A stretch of 36,297 nt of DNA from contig NZ_JABKAV010000034.1 in assembly GCF_013377905.1 (NCBI RefSeq), positions 1 through 36,297 on the forward strand, in the 5' to 3' direction. Of this stretch, positions 27,293 to 34,965 are shown piece by piece. The notes beneath the pieces were generated by a model that ran no database searches, had not been told where the DNA came from, and was given only the letters and a program-made list of their open reading frames with translations. The DNA is from Hymenobacter terrestris. Its GTDB lineage: Bacteria > Bacteroidota > Bacteroidia > Cytophagales > Hymenobacteraceae. A program made the translations under genes and the position numbers. Each line of letters starts with the position of its first letter. Position 1 is the first letter of the stretch.

Positions 27293-28126
27293 TTAGTGCC
27301 GGCTGCCTATGTAAACCGTCAGGTACACCGAAGGCAGAAAACGGTCGTTGATGTCACTGTCTTCCGTGAGTTGGTTGCGGATAATGACCGGGGTTTTGGC
27401 GTAGGCCTCGGCCAACACGCCCACCTCAACGCCGGTTACCGCGTCGCGGTAGCGGCCGAATTCGAAGCTGAGCGCCCCGCGTATGTGGGCTCCCACCAAG
27501 GGCTTGGTTTCGCCAACGCCAGCAAAAAGCGGAGCGCGGTCCAGAATAGCACCACCCCGGCCCGTATGCTTGGCCGGATCGTACTGCTCGGCCCGCACAT
27601 CGAGGGGGCCACCGTTGGGGTCCTGGTAGTTGTAGTTGATGTAATAAGGCATCAGCAGGCCAATAGACGGACCGCCGCCCAGCAGGCCGTTTACCTGCAC
27701 ACCCGCGTCGGGCGCTTTGCGGAACAGCACGCGCTGCAGGCCTACGCTGGGCCGGGCCACAAAGAAGTAGTTGCTTTTGCCCGGCACAATGGTTCCCGTT
27801 ATGCCAACTGCCCGGTTCGATATAGTTGCCTTCTCCTCCTTCGGGTGCTTTACCTCTACCAACTCCAGGCTCCAGAACCGGGCCCAGTCCTGGTTGAGCA
27901 GGCGAGTGGAGCGTACGGCCACACCGCCCAGCAGGCCGCCGCGGGTGTTAAAGTTGACGCCGTACGTAAATTCCTTGCTGTAGGAAGCCTGGTCGTTGCT
28001 GATGCTGGGCTTGGCCGCAGCACCGGCTTTCGGCTTGCGCTGCGCCTGCGCCTGCGGAGCAGCCAACAGGGCCAGCAACAACGTGCTGCCCAGACAGACG
28101 ACTGTACGTACGGGTCGGGAATGCAT
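27293..28126 (-). CDS. Exported protein, likely small outer-membrane beta-barrel
   Basis: Exported protein, 277 aa. Seen: signal peptide (MHSRPVRTVV start, ALLAAPQAQAQ end, cleavage near residue 29), a short Lys/Pro-rich region, then alternating aromatic and small residues in strands such as FTYGVNFNTRGGLLGGVAVR, YFFVARPSVGLQRVLF and GAHIRGALSFEFGRY, ending in PSVYLTVYIGSRH. The regular amphipathic pattern and aromatic-rich C terminus fit an outer-membrane beta-barrel of eight to ten strands. No family name is certain. ATG 28126 begins the signal peptide; the frame open upstream to 28282 would overlap the divergent osmC-type gene. Function unknown. Confidence 0.72.
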   Translation of the reverse strand: MHSRPVRTVVCLGSTLLLALLAAPQAQAQRKPKAGAAAKPSISNDQASYSKEFTYGVNFNTRGGLLGGVAVRSTRLLNQDWARFWSLELVEVKHPKEEKATISNRAVGITGTIVPGKSNYFFVARPSVGLQRVLFRKAPDAGVQVNGLLGGGPSIGLLMPYYINYNYQDPNGGPLDVRAEQYDPAKHTGRGGAILDRAPLFAGVGETKPLVGAHIRGALSFEFGRYRDAVTGVEVGVLAEAYAKTPVIIRNQLTEDSDINDRFLPSVYLTVYIGSRH

Positions 28127-28228
28127 AGAGAGTCGGTTGAAAAACGACGGGGCCGGCTGCCGCTGGCTGCTAACCCCTTCGAAAGTACGTAAATTAGCCC
28201 GCATACTTCGCCTGTTTACCTGTTTCTT

Positions 28229-28636
28229 ATGAGCACTATTTCCGCCCGCTACGCCGGCCAGCTGCGCACCGAAGCCACGCATACTGCCTCGGGCAACACC
28301 ATTCTGACTGATGCCCCCACTGATAACCAGGGAAGAGGCGAAGCGTTTTCGCCCACCGACCTGGTATGCTCGGCCCTGGGCTCATGCATGATGACTATTA
28401 TGGGCATCGTGGCCGAGCGGCATAGCCTCGACCTGAGCAGTGCCAGCTGGGACACCACAAAGCACATGCTCAGCGACCCGCGCCGCATCGGGCAGATTGA
28501 CCTGACGTTCCGGCTACCGGCGTCGCTGCCCGAAAAAGAGCGCACCCTACTTGAACGGGCCGCCAAAACCTGCCCGGTAGCCCTTAGCCTGCATCCCGAG
28601 ATAAAGCAGCAGATTCAGTTTGAGTATAGCGCTTAG
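28229..28636 (+). CDS. OsmC/Ohr-family peroxidase-like protein
   Basis: Small cytosolic protein, 135 aa, of the OsmC family, thiol peroxidases that reduce organic hydroperoxides. Seen: FSPTDLVCSALGSCMMTIMG, where C53 takes the peroxidatic position at the start of the long helix, and KTCPVALSL with the resolving C115. An extra cysteine at C47 lies one turn before C53. Length is typical. It stands alone on the plus strand, divergent from the barrel protein, and is followed by a large REP-like repeat. Nearby YtxJ and lipoate genes make a thiol-redox role in this neighbourhood reasonable, which is inference. Confidence 0.93.
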   Translation: MSTISARYAGQLRTEATHTASGNTILTDAPTDNQGRGEAFSPTDLVCSALGSCMMTIMGIVAERHSLDLSSASWDTTKHMLSDPRRIGQIDLTFRLPASLPEKERTLLERAAKTCPVALSLHPEIKQQIQFEYSA

Positions 28637-28700
28637 TAGTCAACGAACGTCATGTTTCGGCCCCGCTCAGCATAATGCCCGCTGACTCTCTGGAACAGGT

Positions 28701-28813
28701 TGCGCAGAACGGTGTAGGGGCGGGGCTTGCCCCCGCCCGCCGTTGAACGATACACAATACGACCGTTCTGGCGGCGGGCGGCGCTTGTCCCCGCCCCTAC
28801 ACCGTTCTGCGCA
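28701..28813. repeat. REP-like inverted pair (BIME/MITE-like), about 113 bp
   Basis: The left arm (about 28701-28742) and right arm (about 28772-28813) are reverse complements over 42 bp except for the seven bases at the centre of each arm. Each arm is itself a GC-rich hairpin around a CTTG core (GGGGCGGGG-CTTG-CCCC type). This double-hairpin form is that of REP sequences arranged as an inverted pair, often spread by a RAYT transposase. No transposase gene is in the window. It fills the gap between the ends of the OsmC-type gene and ytxJ, and lies four bases from the ytxJ stop codon. Confidence 0.8.
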
Positions 28814-28817
28814 GCTA

Positions 28818-29156
28818 CTAAATGGCCTGCTTCACGTCGCTCAGGCGGATGCCGTTGTGCGAGGCGTGGTAGGTGCATGCGCCATCCTGAATAAGCAGCA
28901 ACTGGGGCGACTCGTGCTGCACCTTAAACTGCTGGGCCAGCTCCTGCGAAATGGGGCGGTAGTTGAGCAGATCGAGGTAATATAGTTTAGTGTTTTCGAG
29001 GCCGGCGTCGGCCCACTGCCGCTCAATCTTGCTCTTGGCCATGGCACTGATGGAGCAGGTAGTGCTATGCTTGAACACAATAACCGGCTGTTGGGCCGAT
29101 TCGCGGACGATTTCGGAGAGCTGCTCGGCTTGGGTAAGGGGTTGCCAGGGAGTCAT
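28818..29156 (-). CDS. ytxJ: Bacillithiol-system redox-active protein YtxJ
   Basis: Thioredoxin-fold protein, 112 aa, of the YtxJ (DUF2847) family, monothiol proteins proposed to act with bacillithiol. Seen: VIVFKHSTTCSIS with the active cysteine C34, LYYLDLLNYRPISQELAQQF in the middle, and HESPQLLLIQDG, which contains the cis-proline, near residues 81-92. A second cysteine near residue 94 lies in CTYHASHNGI. The gene is the last in a minus-strand run after two small exported proteins, 35 bp from the nearest, and ends beside the REP-like pair. This family is common in Bacteroidota and Bacillus, which both make bacillithiol. Confidence 0.95.
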   Translation of the reverse strand: MTPWQPLTQAEQLSEIVRESAQQPVIVFKHSTTCSISAMAKSKIERQWADAGLENTKLYYLDLLNYRPISQELAQQFKVQHESPQLLLIQDGACTYHASHNGIRLSDVKQAI

Positions 29157-29191
29157 AGGGGGTGGTGAAGGGGAACTGGAAAGAATGGGCG

Positions 29192-29527
29192 CTACTGTAC
29201 CGGAGCCGCGTTGGGCTTCTTACGACGAAGACGCAAATTCATCTTCGTTGGTTCGCTTACGCGGGGCGTGCCGTCGCGGCTGAATTTGTAGTCGGGCTGC
29301 CCGGCTGGGGGCGGCAGCGTGGCTAGGCGGCCAGCAGCCTGCATCCGCAATTCCTTTTTGCTTACGGCCAAGTGCGACTCTTTGTAGCGCGCCTCTACTT
29401 TGCGGGCATCGCGCAGCGCCTTCCGACTGGCCGCCCGCTGGCTAGCCGGGCTGCTCGACTCCAACTGTGCCTGCGCCTCGGTGGCCGACAAAGCCAGCAG
29501 CAAGGCACCAATAAACAGATAACGCAT
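29192..29527 (-). CDS. Small exported basic protein, unknown
   Basis: Predicted secreted or periplasmic protein, 111 aa. Seen: signal peptide MRYLFIGALL to AQA (cleavage near residue 20), then a strongly basic, helix-prone region (SRKALRDARKVEARYKESHLAVSKKEL), and a Pro/Lys/Arg-rich tail with RLRRKK. There is no lipobox. Not recognised. The gene lies 35 bp upstream of ytxJ, about 130 bp downstream of another small exported basic protein gene, and probably on the same transcript. The shared basic tail with that neighbour suggests the two act in one envelope process, but no function can be given. Confidence 0.6.
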   Translation of the reverse strand: MRYLFIGALLLALSATEAQAQLESSSPASQRAASRKALRDARKVEARYKESHLAVSKKELRMQAAGRLATLPPPAGQPDYKFSRDGTPRVSEPTKMNLRLRRKKPNAAPVQ

Positions 29528-29656
29528 AGTTTTGAACAGTAAGAAGTAAGCGAAAGTCTCAGCAGTGCAGCTGAAAGCCCTCCTGAAAGCTACGCATTCC
29601 GGGCCACACCCACCCTGGCTCCCGGCTTAGCGGGAACCGCCAGGCCTCCGGGCCAA

Positions 29657-29977
29657 TTAAAAGGGCAGCACGAACCCCAGAAACTTGCGCTGCCCGACTT
29701 TGCGTTTCAGCCGCCGCCGCTCGTGCTTGGGCTTTTTCACCAGCCCCTGATTATCGAGGCGGTTTTTCGGCATTTTCACGGCCTCGCGCTCCACATCCAG
29801 CACCCGCCCGTCGGCCGACTCGTTGCCGGGGGTGCGGTTGCGTTTTACCTTGGCTATGGGTGGGCCTTTGGGGTCAGGAATGCGGTAGGGATGGCGCTGA
29901 CAGGCCGGGGCGGCCAGCAGCAGTGCGGCCACTAGTCCCATACTCAGCCACCGGCCGCTGTTACAGATACGCTTCAT
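29657..29977 (-). CDS. Small basic lipoprotein, unknown
   Basis: Predicted lipoprotein, 106 aa. Seen: signal peptide with lipobox AAPAC (C26), a Pro/Gly-rich segment, then a lysine- and arginine-rich C-terminal half (KKPKHERRRLKRKVGQRKF) ending in LGFVLPF. High basic charge without a fold-like hydrophobic core suggests a mostly unstructured protein, perhaps binding anionic envelope polymers; this is inference. It starts 12 bp after the stop of the fused E1 gene, so the two genes are very probably cotranscribed. Confidence 0.62.
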   Translation of the reverse strand: MKRICNSGRWLSMGLVAALLLAAPACQRHPYRIPDPKGPPIAKVKRNRTPGNESADGRVLDVEREAVKMPKNRLDNQGLVKKPKHERRRLKRKVGQRKFLGFVLPF

Positions 29978-29989
29978 GCTGTCAGAAAA

Positions 29990-32068
29990 TCAATAGCTGC
30001 GCATTTTCTCCACCGCTTCGCGCAGGCGCTGGCGGGGCAGGAAATCCTGCTCCAGCGTGGGCGCAAAGGGCACGGCCGTATCGAGCGAGGCCACCCGCAT
30101 AACAGGTGCATCGAGACTACGGAAACAATTTTCGGCCACCCAAGCGCCTATTTCGCCGCCCAAGCCGCCAATCAGCGTGTCTTCGTGCAACAAAATGAGG
30201 CGGCCGGTTTTCTCGACGGTGCGACGCACGGCCTGCTCGTCCCAGGGCAGCAGGGTACGCAGGTCCAGCACGTCGCAGTCCAGGTTAAGCTCCTCGGCCA
30301 GCGCCAAGGCCCAGTGCACGCCGGCCCCGTAAGTTACGATGCTCATTTCGTGGCCTTCGCGAGCCAGCGCCGCCTTGCCGATGGGGGTGGTGTAATACGC
30401 GTCGGGCACCGGGGCCGAAATGCTGCGGTACAGCAGCTTATGCTCGAAGAACAGCACCGGGTTGGGGTCGGCCAGGGCAGCGCAGAGCAGGCCCTTGGCA
30501 TCGTGGGGGTTGCTCGGGAACACCACTTTCAGGCCCGGCGTGTGGGTAAACCAGGCTTCGTTGCTCTGACTATGGAAAGGTCCGGCGGCCGAGCCGGCCC
30601 CGGTGGGCATGCGCACTACCACGTCGGCGTTCTGGCCCCAACGGTAGTGGCTTTTCGCCAGGTTGTTGATGATCTGGTTGAAGCCGCAGGTTACGAAATC
30701 GGCGAATTGCATTTCCACCATGGCCTTTTTGCCCCGGATGCTCAGCCCCAAACCGGCCCCCACAATGGCCGACTCGCAGAGCGGCGTGTTGCGCACCCGG
30801 CCCTTGCCGAACTGCGCTACAAAACCGTCGGTAATCTTGAACACGCCGCCATACTCGGCAATATCCTGTCCCATCAGCACCAGCTCCGGATACCGCTCCA
30901 TGCTCTGCCGCAATCCGTCGGAAATGGCGTCGATGTAGCGCTTCTCGGTTTTAGCGCTTAGTGCGTCGAGCTTAGAGCTTAGCTTTTCGTTCTGATGCTC
31001 ATTCTCGTCTCCCTCCTTATCTGAAACCTCCTCGTCTCTAACGTCCGAACCATCGGCCCTAAGCTCTAAGCTCCATGTACTAGCCTCTACAGGCGCGTAC
31101 ATATCGGCCAGCTCGCGGGCGGCGTCGGGGGTCGGGGCGGGGGCGGCATCGGCTTCCTTGAGGCCTTCCTCGATTTCGCGCTTGATGGTCTCGCGGTAGC
31201 GCATGCGGGCCTCCTCGTCGAGGATGCCTTCCTGGAGAAGCCACTTTTCGTAGTTCTCCACCGGGTCTTTGGCGGCCCATTCGGTGAACAGCTCCTGGGG
31301 CACATATTTGGTACCGCTGGCCTCCTCGTGGCCGCGCATCCGGAAGGTAAGGGCCTCCAGTAGTACGGGCCGGGGGTTCTGGCGCAGGTCTTCGGCGAGG
31401 CGCTTCACCGTGTCGTACACTTCGAGCACGTTGTTGCCATCCACCTGCACGGCTTCCATGCCGTAGGCGGGGCCTTTATCTACGAAGTAGCGGAAGCGGA
31501 ACTGTTCGTTTGATGGCGTGCTGAGGCCGTAGCCGTTGTTTTCGATGATGAAGATGACCGGCAGCTGCCACACGGCGGCCACGTTCAGGGCCTCGTGGAA
31601 GTCGCCCTCCGAGGCCCCACCGTCACCGCTGTACGTGACGGTTACGCGGGGCTTCTCGTCGAGTACATCGGCCAGGGCAATGCCGCCGGCCACAGCCAGT
31701 TGAGGCCCGAGGTGCGAAATCATGCCCACAATGTGGTGCTCGTTGGTGCCGAAATGGAAGCTTCGGTCGCGGCCTTTGGTGAAGCCGGTGGTTTTGCCCT
31801 GCCACTGCCCAAACAGCCGGCCTAGCGGCACGTCGCGGCCCGTAAACACGCCCAGGTTGCGGTGCAGGGGCAGAATGTACTCGTTGGGCTCCAGCGCTAA
31901 CGTGCTGCCCACCGAAATAGCCTCCTGCCCTATACCCGAAAACCACTTGCTGACCTTGCCCTGGCGCAGCAGAATCAGCATTTTCTCCTCAATCATCCGG
32001 GGTTTGAGCAGGTGATGATACAGATGCAGCAGGGTATCGTTGGAGTAGTCCTTGCGGTCGAATTGCAT
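29990..32068 (-). CDS. 2-oxoacid dehydrogenase E1, fused alpha and beta subunits
   Basis: Thiamine-diphosphate enzyme, 692 aa, which decarboxylates a 2-oxo acid and passes the acyl group to the lipoyl domain of an E2 partner. The chain joins the E1 alpha part (about 1-325) and the beta part (about 376-692), a fusion common in Bacteroidota. Seen: ThDP motif from GDGGASEGDFHEAL (148-161) to IENN, the GQDIAEYGGVF start of the beta part near 400, CESAIVGAGLGLS, the QFADF segment, and GAGSAAGPFHSQ. Substrate (pyruvate or a branched-chain oxo acid) cannot be decided. Residues ~328-374 form an unusual charged linker encoded by an inverted repeat. ATG 32068 lies behind a good promoter box. Two small exported genes and ytxJ follow. 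Confidence 0.95.
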   Translation of the reverse strand: MQFDRKDYSNDTLLHLYHHLLKPRMIEEKMLILLRQGKVSKWFSGIGQEAISVGSTLALEPNEYILPLHRNLGVFTGRDVPLGRLFGQWQGKTTGFTKGRDRSFHFGTNEHHIVGMISHLGPQLAVAGGIALADVLDEKPRVTVTYSGDGGASEGDFHEALNVAAVWQLPVIFIIENNGYGLSTPSNEQFRFRYFVDKGPAYGMEAVQVDGNNVLEVYDTVKRLAEDLRQNPRPVLLEALTFRMRGHEEASGTKYVPQELFTEWAAKDPVENYEKWLLQEGILDEEARMRYRETIKREIEEGLKEADAAPAPTPDAARELADMYAPVEASTWSLELRADGSDVRDEEVSDKEGDENEHQNEKLSSKLDALSAKTEKRYIDAISDGLRQSMERYPELVLMGQDIAEYGGVFKITDGFVAQFGKGRVRNTPLCESAIVGAGLGLSIRGKKAMVEMQFADFVTCGFNQIINNLAKSHYRWGQNADVVVRMPTGAGSAAGPFHSQSNEAWFTHTPGLKVVFPSNPHDAKGLLCAALADPNPVLFFEHKLLYRSISAPVPDAYYTTPIGKAALAREGHEMSIVTYGAGVHWALALAEELNLDCDVLDLRTLLPWDEQAVRRTVEKTGRLILLHEDTLIGGLGGEIGAWVAENCFRSLDAPVMRVASLDTAVPFAPTLEQDFLPRQRLREAVEKMRSY
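30968..31073. repeat. Palindromic element inside the E1 fusion gene
   Basis: GAGCTTAGAGCTTAG (30968-30982) and CTAAGCTCTAAGCTC (31059-31073) are exact reverse complements 76 bp apart, with weaker similarity for about 13 bp outward. The enclosed DNA is less GC-rich than the flanking gene. It lies in frame in the E1 gene and encodes most of the linker between the alpha and beta parts, which are intact on each side. Confidence 0.6.
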
Positions 32069-32099
32069 AGCGAAGAGGCCAGTAACAGGTGGGGGAAGC

Positions 32100-32107
32100 C
32101 AAAAGTA
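32100..32107 (-). promoter_or_regulatory. Bacteroidota -7 promoter box for the fused E1 operon
   Basis: Reads TACTTTTG on the minus strand, matching TAnnTTTG. A transcript start near 32094 gives a leader of about 25 nt before ATG 32068. A near match, TACCTTTA at 32171-32178, may drive the divergent TonB receptor. Confidence 0.5.
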
Positions 32108-32207
32108 CGGGTTTGGGTTGGAAGGGAAATATTTAGGGCTGGTTTATGAAATCTGCCTGCCTTCCGCATCTACCTTTAGGGTTGCTTTTATGCCTCCCGT
32201 ATCCATT

Positions 32208-34874
32208 ATGCTCCGACTCCTACCCTTCGGTTTCCTTTTCTCGCTCCCGATTACCGCCCTGGCCCAGCAGCCCGACACGCTCCGGCCGCGCCCGGTGGCC
32301 GTGCAGGTGCCGGCGGTGGACTCATTGGAGCAGGCATATTTCTCAGGATCAGCAACCGTGATGAATCGCCTCTCCTGCATCGGGGTCGGTATTCCTATCA
32401 GAGCGGCTTCAAGCCTTCTAACTATCCTCCCCCTCCAAGACCAACTCCGGCAGGTGGCCGGGGTGCAGGCTACACCCTATTCGGGGGCACCAGGCGCCCA
32501 GGTAGCGGTGCGGATTCGGGGGGCCGCCAGCCTCTCGGGCAATGCGCAGCCGCTGTACGTGGTCGATGGGATACCCGTGTTCCAGCACACGTTTCGGCAG
32601 CCCCAAACTGATAATTCAGGTTTTAGATTTGAGCCGGCCGAAACGCAGGAGCTGGACCAGAATCCATTGCTCAGCATTCCTACGCAGGACATTGAAAGCG
32701 TGGAGGTGCTGAAAGGGGCCTACGAAACCGCTCAGTATGGCTCGCAGGGCCTTAATGGCGTCATCCGCATAACTACCCGCCGGGGCCAGACGGGCAAGCC
32801 GAGCCTGAGCTATACCGCCCACGCCGGCTTGCAGCGCGTGGGCCGCCGCTATGAACTGCTTGATGCCCGCCAGTACGCCGAGCTGCGCAACGACATGCAG
32901 GCCAATGCTGGACGAGCGCCCGAGTTTTCGGCGGCCGAGCTGGCGGCCCTGGGTCGGGGAACCGACTGGCAAAGCGAGGTGCTACGCACGGCCGCCGTGC
33001 AGGAGCACCACTTAGGCCTGCGCGGCGGCACGGCCGCTACCCGCTACTACGTGGGGGCCGATTACCGGGGCCAGCAGGGCGTGGTTATCAACTCGCGCCT
33101 GCGCCGCTACGCCTTACGGGCCGCCCTCGACCAGCGCGTTGGCGAGCGGCTGCAGCTGGCAGTTACCGGCGGCTTTAGCCAGACCGAGCAACGGCTTTCG
33201 CGCTACCCGTTTGAGGCGGCGCTGCTGGCGTTGCCCACCACTTTGCCGGACACGCCGCCCACCGATGCATTCATCAACAACCCGGTGCGGGAACTGAACG
33301 ACAACTACCAGACACCTCAGCAACGCCGGCTGCTGGGCCAGGCCGAGGCCCGCTACGCCCTGCCGGCAGGCTTTATGCTACACCTGCGTGGCGGCTTCGA
33401 ACAGGCCACACTCAAAAGCCAAGCTTACCGAACACTTTTCAGCCAGACTGTTTACACTAAAAACACCAACCTCAACAACACGTACCGCCAGTGGGTGCTG
33501 AACCCGGCCGTGCGCTACGCCGGCAGCTTTGGGGCCGAGCGACACGTGGTAGCGGCCAGCCTGGAAGGCCAGCTGCAACGGCGGCAGGAAACCGGCGAGT
33601 TCGAAGAAGCCGCCTATTTCAATGGCTCTCCTGCTACTTTCTCGAGAGCCACCTTCGAAACCACCAGCACCTTCCCGGCCCTGCAACTAACGGCCGACTA
33701 CACCTTCGCCGGCCGCTACCAGCTGCGCGGCACGCTGCGCCGCGACGCCGGCAGCACGTTTGCAACGGCCGATGAGCAGCAGTTGCTGCCGGGGGCGCAA
33801 GTGGTATGGCATGCTTCGGAAGAAAGCTTCTGGAACCTGAACGGTACCCAGCTGAAGGCTTGGGCAGGCTGGGGCCGCACGTCGGGCATGGGGATGGCGG
33901 GCCGCAACTACATCGGGCTGATGCTCCCTACAGGCGGTAACATGACGCAACGCGTACCGGCCTTTCTGCCCGACCGCACTCAACAGCTTGATGCAGGTCT
34001 GGAAGCTGGTTTTTTTAACGACAAGCTCACAACTACACTCCAAGCCTATTCCCGAGACACCCGTCAGCAGCTAGTGCTACTCGGCCCGGCCGGCGACGAA
34101 TTCGGCCGCATCCGCAACGCAGGTTTGGAGCTGACGCTCGGCAGCCACTGGCAGGCGGGCCGGCTGCGGGGCAACAGCGGGCTGGCGGCGGCGGTCAACC
34201 GCAACCGCTTCACGTCGGAGGGGCCGTTGCTGCTGGGTACGTCGTATCAGCAGTTGCGCGACGGGCAGCCGCTGAGCACGTTTTTTGGGCCGCGCTACCT
34301 GGGCGTAAACCCCGCCAATGGCCGCCCTCTGCTGGCCGACACAAATGGCGACGGGCAAGTGAACTATGACGATAATGTACCGCTGGGCAGCGGGCTTCCT
34401 CAGCAGCTGCTCAGCTTCCAGCAACGGCTCGCGCTGGGCCGCTGCGAGCTGCAGCTGCAGGCCGACGGAATGTTTGGTTACCAGGTGCAGAATACCGCCT
34501 TGCAGTACCTCGATAGTCCATCGCCCTTCCCCACCAATGCCTCCACTCGCGTACTGGACCGCTGGACTCCTGCTAACCCCCGCGGCAGCACGCCCGGCGC
34601 GGGCTATGAGCCGCCATTTTTCAGTAGCTACACCTTACAGTCGGGCAACCACGTTCGGCTGTCGGCCGTCAGTTTCAGTGTGAAGGTGTGGGAGAAAGCC
34701 CAGCGCAATATCCACATCTGGACAGCCGGTCAAAACCTGTTGGTGCTAAGCCGCTACCGGGGCTTCGACCCCAACGTCAGCTCGGCCGGCTCCGACAACC
34801 GCCAGGCCGGCATTGATGCCAGCACCTACCCTATCGCCAGAACCCTGCTGCTGGGTGTGCGGGCCACGCTGTAG
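32208..34874 (+). CDS. SusC-type TonB-dependent receptor
   Basis: Outer-membrane receptor, 888 aa from ATG 32208 (ATG 32190 is an alternative). Seen: signal peptide MLRLLPFGFLFSLPITALAQ, a plug with LRQVAGVQATPYSGAPGAQVAVRIRG, PLYVVDGIPV and DIESVEVLKGAYETAQYGSQGLNGVI, the order and wording of SusC/RagA plugs, and a barrel with an internal DTNGDGQVNYDDNVPLG loop and a final strand ARTLLLGVRATL. Two things are odd: the usual CarboxypepD_reg domain between signal and plug is absent, and about 40 codons before the plug (32330-32450) use rare codons and do not look like a plug N terminus. No SusD-like partner gene follows; a peptidase gene does. Ligand unknown. Confidence 0.9.
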   Translation: MLRLLPFGFLFSLPITALAQQPDTLRPRPVAVQVPAVDSLEQAYFSGSATVMNRLSCIGVGIPIRAASSLLTILPLQDQLRQVAGVQATPYSGAPGAQVAVRIRGAASLSGNAQPLYVVDGIPVFQHTFRQPQTDNSGFRFEPAETQELDQNPLLSIPTQDIESVEVLKGAYETAQYGSQGLNGVIRITTRRGQTGKPSLSYTAHAGLQRVGRRYELLDARQYAELRNDMQANAGRAPEFSAAELAALGRGTDWQSEVLRTAAVQEHHLGLRGGTAATRYYVGADYRGQQGVVINSRLRRYALRAALDQRVGERLQLAVTGGFSQTEQRLSRYPFEAALLALPTTLPDTPPTDAFINNPVRELNDNYQTPQQRRLLGQAEARYALPAGFMLHLRGGFEQATLKSQAYRTLFSQTVYTKNTNLNNTYRQWVLNPAVRYAGSFGAERHVVAASLEGQLQRRQETGEFEEAAYFNGSPATFSRATFETTSTFPALQLTADYTFAGRYQLRGTLRRDAGSTFATADEQQLLPGAQVVWHASEESFWNLNGTQLKAWAGWGRTSGMGMAGRNYIGLMLPTGGNMTQRVPAFLPDRTQQLDAGLEAGFFNDKLTTTLQAYSRDTRQQLVLLGPAGDEFGRIRNAGLELTLGSHWQAGRLRGNSGLAAAVNRNRFTSEGPLLLGTSYQQLRDGQPLSTFFGPRYLGVNPANGRPLLADTNGDGQVNYDDNVPLGSGLPQQLLSFQQRLALGRCELQLQADGMFGYQVQNTALQYLDSPSPFPTNASTRVLDRWTPANPRGSTPGAGYEPPFFSSYTLQSGNHVRLSAVSFSVKVWEKAQRNIHIWTAGQNLLVLSRYRGFDPNVSSAGSDNRQAGIDASTYPIARTLLLGVRATL

Positions 34875-34965
34875 TGGCGGGCCCATCCGAAACTTCTGTT
34901 TCGGGCGGCTGGTTAGGTAACTTGCTGGCTGGCCACAGTTGGCCCTTCCTCTCGATTTCTACATT

